Source of the DNA: Gnetum montanum
Lineage: Eukaryota > Streptophyta > Gnetopsida > Gnetales > Gnetaceae
Direction of reading: 5' to 3'
Length of the DNA: 45,525 nucleotides
Assembly (NCBI GenBank): GCA_015680685.1
Contig: MNCI01020774.1
Coordinates: 781,294 to 826,818 of the forward strand
The position numbers were made by a program, and so were the translations under genes. Below, piece by piece: positions 10,926 through 20,655 of the stretch. Every line of letters begins with the position of its first letter. The first letter of the stretch is position 1. Below the pieces are notes generated by a model. The model searched no databases, was not told the DNA's origin, and saw only the letters and a program-made list of their open reading frames with translations.

Positions 10926-12641
10926 CATTGTAGTTAAACATTGACTTTAGTCAATCTTGCAAAATATGAAGAGTTTTTGAATGAAATTGGGATCAAATGA
11001 AAGCTTAGAAGACCAAGAATAGTATGAAAACATGAGAAGAGGGTGTTAAGTGCATAAATTTGAAAAAATAGAGAAAAATTGATTTAGTGGATGAATGAAA
11101 TGAAAAATTAAGGAGCATTGAGTGGTATACTCAATGGAATATGCGAAAAGGTAGGACTGTAGCAATGTCAAAGGTAAGGAACCTTAACTAATTAAGCCAA
11201 AAGCTATGCATGTAGGTCCTCCCCATTGTAGGCTCATAACCTTTTTTCCCTTGCATAACCTCAACCAAGAAGTCTATAGGCCCCATAGTTAATTTAATGA
11301 TCATGACAAGTTAAGGAGTAACACAAAAGAATCTACTCAAGAATCCCAACACATCAGACCAAGACATACAACATAACATAGAACACGACAATGAGGTAAG
11401 TTATGGCAACATGGATGGATGATAGAGAAGGTAAAATTGAGTTTTGAATTGAGGTCATAAGAAGTCCCTTGTGGAATTTGTGTTTAAAATGACCCAAGAA
11501 GTTCCATCCTTAGTCTAGACCAAAACCATTCTCTTTCAGTGACTTCACATTACCACTCTAATACCGATCCACCCACTTGAGACACAAGAGTGCTTCCACA
11601 AGACAACCATTGTTTCACAAAGAGAAGAAAAGAAAAGTATGAAGTGAGAGAGAGGAGGCTTTAGTTAGAGGGGATCTTCAGGCATAGGTGCATGTCATTC
11701 GTGTCCCATAACCAGTGCTTGTAGCCCATTTATTTTTCCAAGGGGTGTGCTTTGAATTTATTTATTTTTAAATTGGGAATGACATCATTCAAGGACTTAT
11801 TCATGTTGAAGGGGTATGATTTGAATTCCCATTGTTTTTTTTTTCTTTCTTCTTTTATTTTTCAATGGGAACCACACCATGCAATGATTTATTTGACTTC
11901 CTATTAGTGGTTGGTATGGAATGGAAAGAAGTCCATGAAAAACACTCAAGCACTCAAGCAAGTAGAAGAGTACAAAGAGTATTGAGTCCCCTTGAATTCA
12001 CACACTTTACAAACCTTTGAATCCTTCATAATCCCAAAACTACCAAGGTTACCAGTTGATTAAAAGCTTCTTTAATGGAAGGGACCTCAAATTCCTAGAA
12101 TAAGGAAAACCATAGAGTTCATTGGATGGGTGGATGACATGGACTCACTACCCATTCCATGAAAAATAAACCATGTCAAAGTCATTAGATATCAAAATTC
12201 AAAAATAGAAACCAAACATCGACAATCACAACATTAAGCACAAGCCATCATTAGTAAACAACAACAGTAGCACTGTGTCCTATGACAATAAAGAAATTTT
12301 TATTAGTGAAAATGAGAACTTATCACACTTGAATAAAACAAAACAAAGAAAAATATATAAGAAAGTGTAAAATAATCAAGAAAGTTCAAATGTACTAAAA
12401 TGGTGTAAAATTAGAAAAATTTAAAAAATTAAAAATTTGTAAAATAAATAATTTGTAACAATAAAAAATGTGAAAAACAAAAAGTAGACAAACTAAGAAG
12501 CCATATTGATGGTTAGCATGGATGGCCATCTTCCCAACGACTAAGTTTGAGGGAGGAGATCTGAAAAATAGAACATGGTTGTCCATCCATTGAGGTGGTA
12601 GTTACACTAGCCCATTTTGGTTTAAGGAAAGGCTTCACTTG
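10926..12641 (-). other. Spacer between integrase and internal promoter of element A, with purine tract
   Basis: About 1.7 kb with no recognisable protein. It is collinear with 27490-29126 of element B over most of its length, so it is part of the family's design. On the minus strand, 11835-11863 is an almost pure A/G run, longer in B (28310-28364). It could be an untranslated segment, a second polypurine tract or an expanding simple repeat. Confidence 0.6.
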
Positions 12642-13880
12642 TTAGATGTTGATGAATTGCTTTTTATTTTGGCTTTTAGGTTTGTAGACTATCATGGCCC
12701 CAGAGGGAAAGGTTTGATCAATTATATAAGGTCCCTCCCACAATGTTTGGAATTTTTCCTTTTGGGGTACATGTGTAGGATTCCAATAGAGGACCTTATT
12801 TCTTGGTTGAAGCTTTACTTTCCTTATTCTTAGGTCACGACATTGCTTGCTAAATGCATTATTCATCTCATTCAAGGATAGGGCTACTAATCAATTTTCA
12901 TCTAGCACGTTTGGGGTGATTAATATTTCTTTTTGTGCTAGACTTGGGTTAAGGTTTAAATTATAGGTTGTTGAGAGTGCATGAAGCTTGAATTGAATTG
13001 AAAGCATTGGAATATTTCCGTACACTAACTCATAGGGAGAATAGCCAATAGGAATTTTCCATGTTGAACGATAAGCCTAGAGAGCATTTTTAAGTTTTGT
13101 ACTCTAATCCTTCTTATATTTGCTAATGGTTCACATTAGTATTTTTGTAATCTCTTAGTTGGTTGCCTCTGCTTGACCATTGACTTGGGGGTATTAAGGT
13201 TTTATGAATTTATGTTCTACCCCCAAGTGTTGCATTAACTTTCTAAAAGTAGCACCTATGAAATGAGTTTCACTGTTAGAAATTAGTGAATGTGGCATCC
13301 CAAAACTATTCACAATATTTTGTTATTCAAATATAGCAACAATGAATGGTATACAATCAGTAATAACTACTACTTCTATCCACTTTGTGCAATAGTTAAC
13401 TGCTACTATAATATATGCCTTTCCGTTGGACATGTGTGTGATGGGATCCATGAAGTCAATGCCCCATATGTCAAAAGGTTCTAGTGGTTGAATCCACTAT
13501 TGAGGACCTTCCATGCAAGCAGTCATCCCCCTGTCTCATTAACAATATTCACAAGACTTGACAAACTGGTAGGCATCCCTAAAGATTGTAGGCCAATAGT
13601 ATCCTGCCATCAGGATTTTTATGGCCCTACATCTCCTTGCATAGTGGCCTTTGCAAGGCCCTTCATGAGCATCCTAGAGAACATGTAGTTGATTTTCATC
13701 AAGGACACACCAACAAATTAGGCCATCAGCACACACCTTGTAAAGGTGTCCATTGATTTCCATGAAATATTTGACCTAATGAATAAATTGTTGCTTTGTC
13801 CTAAAATCCAAGTCTTGTGGCATCTCCTGAGTAAGAAGGTAGGTGAGGATGCCATTATACCATATTATTTTTGTAGGTGT
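12642..13880 (-). pseudogene. Integrase of element A, broken
   Basis: Ty3/gypsy integrase, which would join element cDNA to nuclear DNA. Minus-strand reading gives an HHCC zinc finger: HVL.DAHEGPCKGH near 13640-13700, with CEYC at about 13543-13554. The first catalytic Asp is in WGIDFMDPI (about 13447-13473). The second position reads ISNSETHF (about 13265-13290), where families normally have Asp after IS, so Asn replaces a catalytic residue. The Glu in NGQAEATN is kept. The C-terminal part is the longest open piece (12875 to 12642), with VLYWNP and WEGPYII typical of the gypsy C-terminal domain, ending at a TAA. No chromodomain follows. Several stops interrupt the frame. Confidence 0.88.
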
Positions 13881-14330
13881 TTATTCACTTATTGTTCCTG
13901 TAAAGAGAAGTTTGTCTAGAAAATGATCAGAGAGCGAGCTCTCCTCCTCTTTATTAACCCATCTTAACTGAGAGAGGTGGTCAGTGACCACATTCTTCGT
14001 CCCTTTTCGATCTACCATAGTGAGATCAAATTCTTGCAAGATCACCAGGAAAAATATAACATGAGGGCTTACCATTGGCTTATTCATGAGGAAGCAGATG
14101 GCACTGTGGTCTATATGCACAAATACTTTGTAACCAAGCACATAGTGCCTGAACTTTTCTAGTGCATACACCACTGCCATTAGTTCTTTCTTCATGGTGG
14201 TGTAGTTTAATTGTGCTCCCACAATGCTTTGGCTCATGCAGTGGATGTAGTATAGATGTTTCTTATCGTCCATTTGCATGAGCACTACTCCCAAGGCATA
14301 GTTAGATGCATCTATCATGATGTGGAAGGG
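13881..14330 (-). pseudogene. RNase H domain of element A pol
   Basis: An open stretch of 145 codons (14318 to 13881) covers nearly the whole domain that would remove RNA from the RNA-DNA hybrid. It keeps MIDASNYALG with the first acidic residue, the KKELMAVVYALEKFRHY block with the Glu, and VHIDHSAICFLMNK with the third acidic residue. It ends with VTDHLSQL, the usual link into integrase. This is the best-preserved coding piece in element A. It continues from the RT region upstream (higher coordinates) and into integrase through a stop. Confidence 0.9.
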
Positions 14331-14339
14331 TCTAGACCA

Positions 14340-15640
14340 GTCTGGTGCTCGTAGAATTGGCGTTTCTATGAGTTTCTTCTTTAACTATTGGAATTCATGT
14401 TCATATTCCTTGGTCCAAATGAAAGGTGCATCTTTCTTTGTAAGCTCTACCAATGGCTTTGCGATCTTAGAGAAATTCTCAATAAATCACCAGTAGTAAC
14501 TAGTGTGTCCAAGGAATGACCAAATGTCTTTGACAGTCTTTGGTTGATGTGTTATTCCTTGGATGATCCTTATCTTTTCTGNTAGTCTTTGGTTGATGTG
14601 TTATTCCTTGGATGATCCTTATCTTTTCTGGGTCTACCTTAATCCCTTTCTATGAAATTTGGTGCCCTAGCACAATGCCTTCTTGCATCATGAGACAGCT
14701 CTTTTGCTAGTTGAGCTGTAGGTTTTTCTGTANTCATGAGACAGCTCTTTTGCTAGTTGAGCTGTAGGTTTTTCTGTACACATCTCTTCAATACTTGCTC
14801 TAGGTAGTCCAAGGCTTGCTTGAAGGTAGCTCCATAGGTGGAAAAGTCATTCATGAAGACTTCAACATCACTACTGATCTATTATTGAAAGATACTAAGG
14901 ACCAATCGTTGAAATGTTGCAAGGGAATTACACAGACCAAATGGCATCTTACAATATGCAAAAGTCCCCCAGGGACTCGTGAATGTTGTCTTAGCCTAAT
15001 CTTCTAGCATGATTTGGATTTGATTATAGCCACTATAACCATCCAAGAAGCTATAAAAATAATACCCAAATATGGTGTCTAACACTTGATACACAAATGA
15101 CAAAGGATAATGAACTTTAAATGTTGTCATATTTAATAGCCTAAAGTCAATGCAAACCCACCATTTTCCTCCCNTAGACCAAATGACATCTTACAATATG
15201 AAAAAGTCCCCCAGGGACTCATGAATGTTGTCTTGGCCTGATCTTCTAGTGTAATTTGGATTTGGTTATAGCCACTATAACCATCNTGCGGTTCAGCCAC
15301 CTCTACGGCTGCCTTCTAAGCTTCATGGCTAGATCAATGTAAATGCGATGCTGGAATATCTTTGGATCAATTTCAGTTAGCTCNAACAAAGGATAATGAA
15401 CTTTAAATGTTGTCATATTTAATAGCCTAAAGTCAATGCAAACCCACCATTTTCCTCCCTTCTTTGTACAATTACAAGTGGACTAATCCACTCACTATCC
15501 ATGATTGGATAGATGAACCCCACCTTGAGGAGTTGCTCTATTTCCTCCTTGATAATTTGCTTCAATTTGCGGTTCAGCCACCTCTACGGCTGCCTTCTAA
15601 GCTTCATGGCTAGATCAATGTAAATGCGATGCTGGAATAT
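14340..15640 (-). pseudogene. Reverse transcriptase of element A, broken and mis-assembled
   Basis: Ty3/gypsy RT on the minus strand. Readable blocks run from VGFIYPIMDSEWISPL (about 15510) through WWVCIDFRLLNM and FLDGYSGYNQIQI (about 15030) to the catalytic box near 14846. The box reads FMND where the family has F/Y-[M/V/I]-D-D, so the first of the paired Asp residues is Asn. Thumb motifs such as FLGHTSYY and PLVELTKKDAPF follow near 14400-14530. Stops are scattered through it. Five single Ns with repeated or misplaced fragments lie inside this domain, so its apparent insertions should not be read as biology. Confidence 0.88.
14534..15462. other. Five single-N joins with duplicated fragments (assembly artefact)
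   Basis: Ns are at 14582, 14733, 15174, 15286 and 15384. The 45 or so bases before 14582 recur right after it, and the same is true at 14733. The piece 15175-15285 is a near copy of about 14934-15044, 15287-15383 copies about 15569-15665, and 15385-15462 copies about 15096-15173. The pieces are out of order. This is the pattern of unmerged short contigs placed end to end. Confidence 0.9.
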
Positions 15641-16039
15641 CTTTGGATCAATTTCAGTTAGCTCAGGATATGACTAGGCAAAGGTTGTTGACCATTCGTT
15701 CACTACTGTTAACAACTTTTTTTTTGTTCAGGAGCAAGTTTGGCATTAATTATGATCGATTTACCATTCTTTAAAAATGCATACTCCATATTGATTGGTA
15801 AATTTTTTAGTTCTAAGAGCTCCTCCGTGAAGTGATTAGGGATTTCCAGCTATCCCCAACAAATATCATAATCTTCATCAAAGAGTTGGAAATGAACTTG
15901 TTCAATTTTGTGCATGTTAGGCCCTCAGTTGGTTTCATGCATAATGTGCTACTATCTGAATCAACTATTAGCCATTGGATGCCTGCCTGCTTTGTGGCTG
16001 TCTGTACAGACACCTTTGAATGTTAATTTCTTATGCACA

Positions 16040-16560
16040 CTAATTACATGCCTTAATGTAGGTACTCTTGATTGACCAAATATTTTACATGCAATTGCAC
16101 CCATTATCACTGTACACAATGCATGGAATATGCTTCTTCTTAATTTTTCTTAACTCATTTTCCTTGGATATTTCTAAAGATAGGTCCCTTATACCCATTC
16201 GTGCATCAATCATGCTTAACCAAGCTCTTCCCATAATGATGGGGAAGTCACTTTTGTAGTTGCCTACATTGATCACCAGGAAACTAGCAAGATAGGACCA
16301 CCCACAAACTATGGTCACAATGTCCTCTACTAATCCCAGAGGGACAGTAATGGACTAATCTACTAATTCTAGATGAATGTTACTCTTCTTATGAGGTGGT
16401 AGGTCCTAGGCCTTGTACATGTCATGGGAGATGAGATTAACTCCAAAACTAGAGTCAAGAAGAGCTTTGCATGGCTCATGTATAGTGATCTATAGATAGA
16501 TGAGTGAACTTCTTAGGTCAAATATTTTGGTAGGAAGATTGTTAGCCTTGATCTAGTTGG
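16040..16560 (-). pseudogene. Aspartic protease of element A, broken
   Basis: The retropepsin-like protease would process the polyprotein. The active-site region reads ALLDSSFGVNLISHDMYK near 16430-16460. The Asp is present, but the usual D-[ST]-G or the plant D-x-G-A form is changed to D-S-S. The second hallmark, a hydrophobic-GR-x-WL motif, reads IIMGRAWLSMIDA near 16200-16240 inside an open stretch of 77 codons (16318 to 16085). It lies between gag and RT, as expected. Confidence 0.78.
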
Positions 16561-16599
16561 AAATAGTATGAGTTAGCATCACAATGTGTATCCTAGGTA

Positions 16600-19056
16600 G
16601 CACTTGGTTTGAAGAATACTTGAAGGTATTTGATGCAAAGGATGAGGGTATTAAAGATGTAGGACGATCAACCAAACTAGGTTGTGAAGGCTAAAGAGGA
16701 CTACTAGGCCAAAAGAAGGTCTTTTCCTAGATCAATTGTCTAGACCACTTGGCTGAAAAACTAGTTGTGATTGTACAACCCTTGTAGCATTTTTTTTGTT
16801 GTGGCTATGGAGGAATCTCACCCTGCATGGATGGAGCAAGAGGTAATTGGGTTAAAGGTGGAGGAGTATGTGCAGAGGGATGCATAGGATGGTATGGATA
16901 TGGATATGGGTTTTCCCCTCAAGTAGATGATGAATGTGTTCGATGGTACTTTAGAGGATAATAGTGATGCTGGAATGATGCATGACTTGCAGAACTTCTA
17001 GGGGAGATGGGCTGCTAAACATAGTACCCATACAGATCTGGTTGCCTATAAGTGTACTACTATTTTGGCAATGGCATTTCCCATTACTGTGGTTGGTACC
17101 ACTAGTGGTATTGTTTGTAAGGGTGGGGAGAAGTTCCACTTGGGTAGTAAGCTTATTGTTGATGGTGGAACTACCTTGGGCTGCCTCAAGGGTAACACAA
17201 TCATCTTGGAGCTTGCCTACATGCTAGGTGAGGATTCAATGGATACACTCCAAAATCTTGTAAGTGTGACACCACAAGGCAACATCCTCTCATATGTTCA
17301 TATTAACATATGTCACATTCAGTTTCATCATCAAAGTCAAACTTGATAACTTCCTCTATTGCAATAGTTTTACCCTTACCTCTTTGGTAGAAACGTTCAA
17401 CTTCTTTTTGCCTCTTGCAATTATAATCACTACTTTGCTCTTTGGATCCTTCAACAATCTTTAAAGTAGTTTGAAGCTTTTTATCCAAAGAGTCCATTAA
17501 TTTATCAACCTTGGCAAAAATATCAAAAGTGGATTTTTGGATGGGCAAGGTCTTTCTATTCACCACTTTATCAAGTGGTGATTACTCCTTATCACAAAAT
17601 TGAACCTCTTGTTTCCTGATGGAAGGGTCCCTATTATACTCTTTAGCACTTTCCATTTTTCGTAGCTCACCTTCTTCTTTTGCTAGCTGCTCAATTAGCC
17701 TTAGGATTTGATGAGTTCTTAATTTAGACAATATTACTTGGGCATACGTCCCAAGAGTTGTTCTTTGTTTCTACTCTAAGCCCATCTATGATGTGGCGAA
17801 GTTGTTCTCTTTGAGAATAACCATGGCTAGGGCATCAGTGTAAGAGTGAATAGTAGCAACCCATGGTAGCATCCAAGAGTTCATGTGCTTCCTATTTCTA
17901 GCCTTGGATTTACCTTCTTAGATTAGACACTCTAGAGTATGTTTGATATTTGTCATTGAATAGCTCTAGCATGGTACTCCATTTGTGGATGGACTTCGGC
18001 TCCAAGGATTGGTACCAGCTTTTAGCTTCCTTGATGAGTGTCCTAGGAAATAGTTTGAGTTTTTGCCATTCATTGTTTATATTCTATAAGGCATGGACAT
18101 CATGAAAATCTTGTAGATGCATTTTTAGATCAGAGTTGTATCCCCCCTCAAATCTTGGGATATTGTTCATGTCTAATCACTTGATCCAACTATCTTTCAT
18201 ATGTCGGGTTGGAATAGTTACTGCCTCTGCAATGTTGAGCATACTTCAAGTCACTAATAGAGGTTCATCCACATCACTTCTTCAATGATGTTGATGATGG
18301 TTTTGGCAATCCCTTAGATTTTAGTGGCCTTCATGGTCATTGTTATCTCACTAATCACCTTCATCATGATTGTTTTGATGACAACTTCCATGAGAACCGT
18401 TAGATGAAGAGGAATGTTCAAAATCAGATGAAGAGGATGAAGAGGAAGGTGGACCACCATTGCCACTGCGGTGTCCACCACCACTCTTACACTTATTACA
18501 ATCGCCATCCTTAGATCCCTTACTATTGTGGTGCTTGTTCAAATTCCTACCTTGGTTGACGTTTTCTTGAATCCAATTTATGAATAGTGGATCGCAGGTT
18601 CAGGTTCACACCCTCATTATTTGTAACAGGGGGTGGAGAATCTTCATGTTAAGAACCTTTGGTAGGAGGATCCTCAGTGTCATCCTGATTTAGTAGGAAT
18701 AAGGGATTGGTGTAGTGTTTCATCTTTGTAGCTTCATGGATTTTCTCCTGACTTCAACCTCATTTGCGTTGTGTTTCATTGGGATAGTAGTTTCAAGTGT
18801 CATATCCATCCACAATATATTCTTCATGAAGATCTACTATGCCCAACTTCTTAAGCATCTTAAATAGCATCCTAGGTACAAATCTATCAGGAGGCAAGAT
18901 GACGTTTCCCTCCATATCACACCATTGTAGCTGTTCATCCTGATGTAGGATGAAGATGACGTTTGGCACAAAATCATCTAGATGAGTATATACGACTTTG
19001 CGCTCTTGTGGGACTAGTGGTTTGGTATCTTCGTGCTTACGAGAAGAAGAAGAAAT
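16600..19056 (-). pseudogene. gag region of element A, start codon lost
   Basis: Gag forms the particle that holds the element RNA. The frame would begin at 19056, where element B has ATG followed by four Ser codons. Here that codon is ATT. The first hundred or so codons stay largely open, including FILHQDEQLQWCDMEGN. A Ser/Gly-rich linker follows (about 18380-18510). The Retrotrans_gag core is at about 17945-18172, with IPRFEGGYNSDLKMHLQDF, EWQKLKLFP and KSWYQSLEPKS. Then comes a charged segment (17566 to 17303), and a Pro/Tyr/His-rich tail runs to about 16800. I could not confirm a CCHC zinc knuckle. Several stops break it. Confidence 0.8.
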
Positions 19057-19192
19057 TTTGCAAAATAAAATAAAATTATCAGTGTGCCTTTATAATTCTA
19101 TGTATAGTGGGAATGATATTGACCTTGAGGTTCATACAACAATATTAATGATATTCACCTAACTCTAAATAGCACACATTCCACAAACAAAG

Positions 19193-19207
19193 TCCCTGGC
19201 AATGCCA
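19193..19207 (-). other. Primer-binding site of element A (tRNA-Asp type)
   Basis: Just inside the 5' LTR the minus strand reads TGGCATTGCCAGGGA. Plant tRNA-Asp(GTC) has a 3' end whose complement is TGGCGCCGTTGCCGGGG. The site matches with a 3-base deletion and transitions. Element B keeps the full spacing. Confidence 0.8.
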
Positions 19208-19211
19208 CTAA

Positions 19212-20146
19212 TGATGAGTGGCAAGGTACCCCTACACCCAACCATACAAATCATGAAGCATTCATATGCGACTCAATCGAATTTTATGGACTTTATTGTT
19301 TCCAGTGCACTAGTACTTTAGGAAGTGAATTTTGCCCTAAGATCAATCATTGTCTTTCCAATTACACTTGTGATGTTCATTGGTATGGTTAAGTGTAACT
19401 GAGGCATCCAATTTTTATCATTTTGTGTTTTATAAGTTGGTGCTCAAATGTAGATAAAAGGAATTTTATTAAATAATCTAAATTAACTAATTAACAAGCA
19501 TTTAACTAATCCTAACATAAGCATTTGATTCCACTTTCCGTACATTTCCTGAACCCACATATCCACTGCTAGGTGACCAAGCACTATGCTACTGGGCGTA
19601 CCAAGTAATAATGTTGTTGGGATTACTAAGCAAATACATGTTACACTCGAAGTGGTCATACTTTTGTGTGTACTCTATCTGGCTTAATTGCTTCATTAAC
19701 ATAATAACTAGAAAATAATTAATAACTAATTAAAAACATTTAATAAATAATTGAAAACATTAAATGCATAAATGAAATAGCTAATCTATCCAAAGTGCTA
19801 CAAGGTTTATCAAAAAGCTTTTCTTTATTGCAACACACATTGTCATGTTCAAGTAAAGCAATGCTCGAATAAACATCCATACACTCAATGACTCTTGCTG
19901 CAAGCAGTCGGGGAAAAATTCTAACTTTCAAATGGGAAAACTACAAGAGCTTTATTACAACTATAATCTCTTATTACCATAAATGCAACTATAAGCATGT
20001 ATTTATAGCTTACTACAAGCACTATGTCAACGGGACCATGTCAATGCATGATATGATGCATCAACTAGGCCTCGTTGATGAATCCCAGACAACAAGGCCA
20101 CGTTGACGAGGTCTCATCAACGCAGTCGACAACATGTGACTCATCA
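19212..20146 (-). repeat. 5' LTR of element A (935 bp)
   Basis: Runs from TGATGAGTGG to GACTCATCA and matches 6403-7316 throughout. Transitions dominate the differences, as expected for old methylated copies. On the minus strand U3 is at the high-coordinate end. It carries CATCAACGAGGCC-type motifs (20050-20130) and a TATA box. Confidence 0.92.
19999..20008 (-). promoter_or_regulatory. TATA box of the element A 5' LTR
   Basis: Minus strand CTATAAATAC. The same box sits at the same relative place in the other LTR of A and both LTRs of B. Confidence 0.7.
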
Positions 20147-20151
20147 GTTGG
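20147..20151. repeat. Target site duplication of element A, right copy
   Basis: GTTGG, identical to 6398-6402. Confidence 0.9.
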
Positions 20152-20457
20152 GATGGGGCATGTCAGACCCAAAAAAATGAATAATAATATTAAAATCGCT
20201 TAAAATATGTTAGATCATTGAAGATAGAGTCTAAAGAAAAAGCCCAATAGTTTTGGGGATGCTTTTTTAGGTTTCTATCCTGACAAAAAATCCTAAAAAA
20301 CCTTTTCTCTTTGGTAGATAAAGGATCATGCCTTGCCCTTACTCAAAATCACCCTCATGGGTTTTTAATTCTTACTAAAGGGTTTCTTGTAAAGTGAAGA
20401 AGTAAACTCTCTTTAAGAAAAAAAAAAAGAATACATTAATTAGATATAAAGAACAAA
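20152..20457. other. AT-rich sequence, nothing recognised
   Basis: Host or older-element DNA to the right of element A, with an A-run at about 20420-20430. No gene found. Confidence 0.4.
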
Positions 20458-20474
20458 TATATGTTATTATCTAA
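20458..20474. repeat. SINE target site duplication, left copy
   Basis: TATATGTTATTATCTAA, identical to 20639-20655. It marks the 5' edge of the SINE. Confidence 0.85.
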
Positions 20475-20638
20475 AGGGCCAATCATTTAGAATGATGATA
20501 ACATGCTTATTTCTCAAGTCAAAGACCTGGGTTTGAGCCTTGACATAACAACTTGAAAAGGTTAAGTTTTCACTCATTTACTAATCCTCCTAAGACTTGC
20601 TTGGTAAGATGAGCATTGTGGCTTTAAGTGACGATCTT
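20475..20638 (+). mobile_element. tRNA-derived SINE (164 bp)
   Basis: The insert is flanked by the perfect 17-bp duplication TATATGTTATTATCTAA (20458-20474 and 20639-20655), a length typical of LINE-mediated integration. Its 5' part resembles a tRNA gene. GGGCCAATCATTTAGAATGA covers the A-box region, and GGGTTTGAGCC is a B box of the GGTTCGANTCC type with one transition. The tRNA-unrelated 3' part ends in a short CTT, not in poly(A), as in some plant SINE families. It is a non-coding RNA polymerase III unit that needs LINE proteins in trans. The family is not known to me. Confidence 0.75.
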
Positions 20639-20655
20639 TATATGTTATTATCTAA
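20639..20655. repeat. SINE target site duplication, right copy
   Basis: TATATGTTATTATCTAA, identical to 20458-20474. Confidence 0.85.

Larger units (their letters stand above)
6403..20146 (-). mobile_element. Element A: full-length Ty3/gypsy LTR retrotransposon (Athila/Tat-like), inactive
   Basis: Two LTRs in direct orientation bound the element and the perfect 5-bp duplication GTTGG flanks it (6398-6402, 20147-20151). Total length is 13,744 bp. In transcription order on the minus strand it holds a tRNA-Asp primer site, gag, protease, RT, RNase H, integrase, a long spacer, a 3' ORF and a polypurine tract. The order protease-RT-RNase H-integrase defines Ty3/gypsy. The tRNA-Asp primer and the large extra 3' ORF fit the Athila/Tat group better than the chromoviruses. 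Its LTRs differ at roughly one base in eight over the first 200 bases by eye, so the insertion is old. Every reading frame is broken. About 0.4 kb of its length may be assembly duplication around 14534-15462. Confidence 0.92.

Noticed and set aside
15174-15384. Real tandem duplication inside RT
   Set aside because: Borders are single Ns and the pieces are out of order, which is the signature of contig placement errors.
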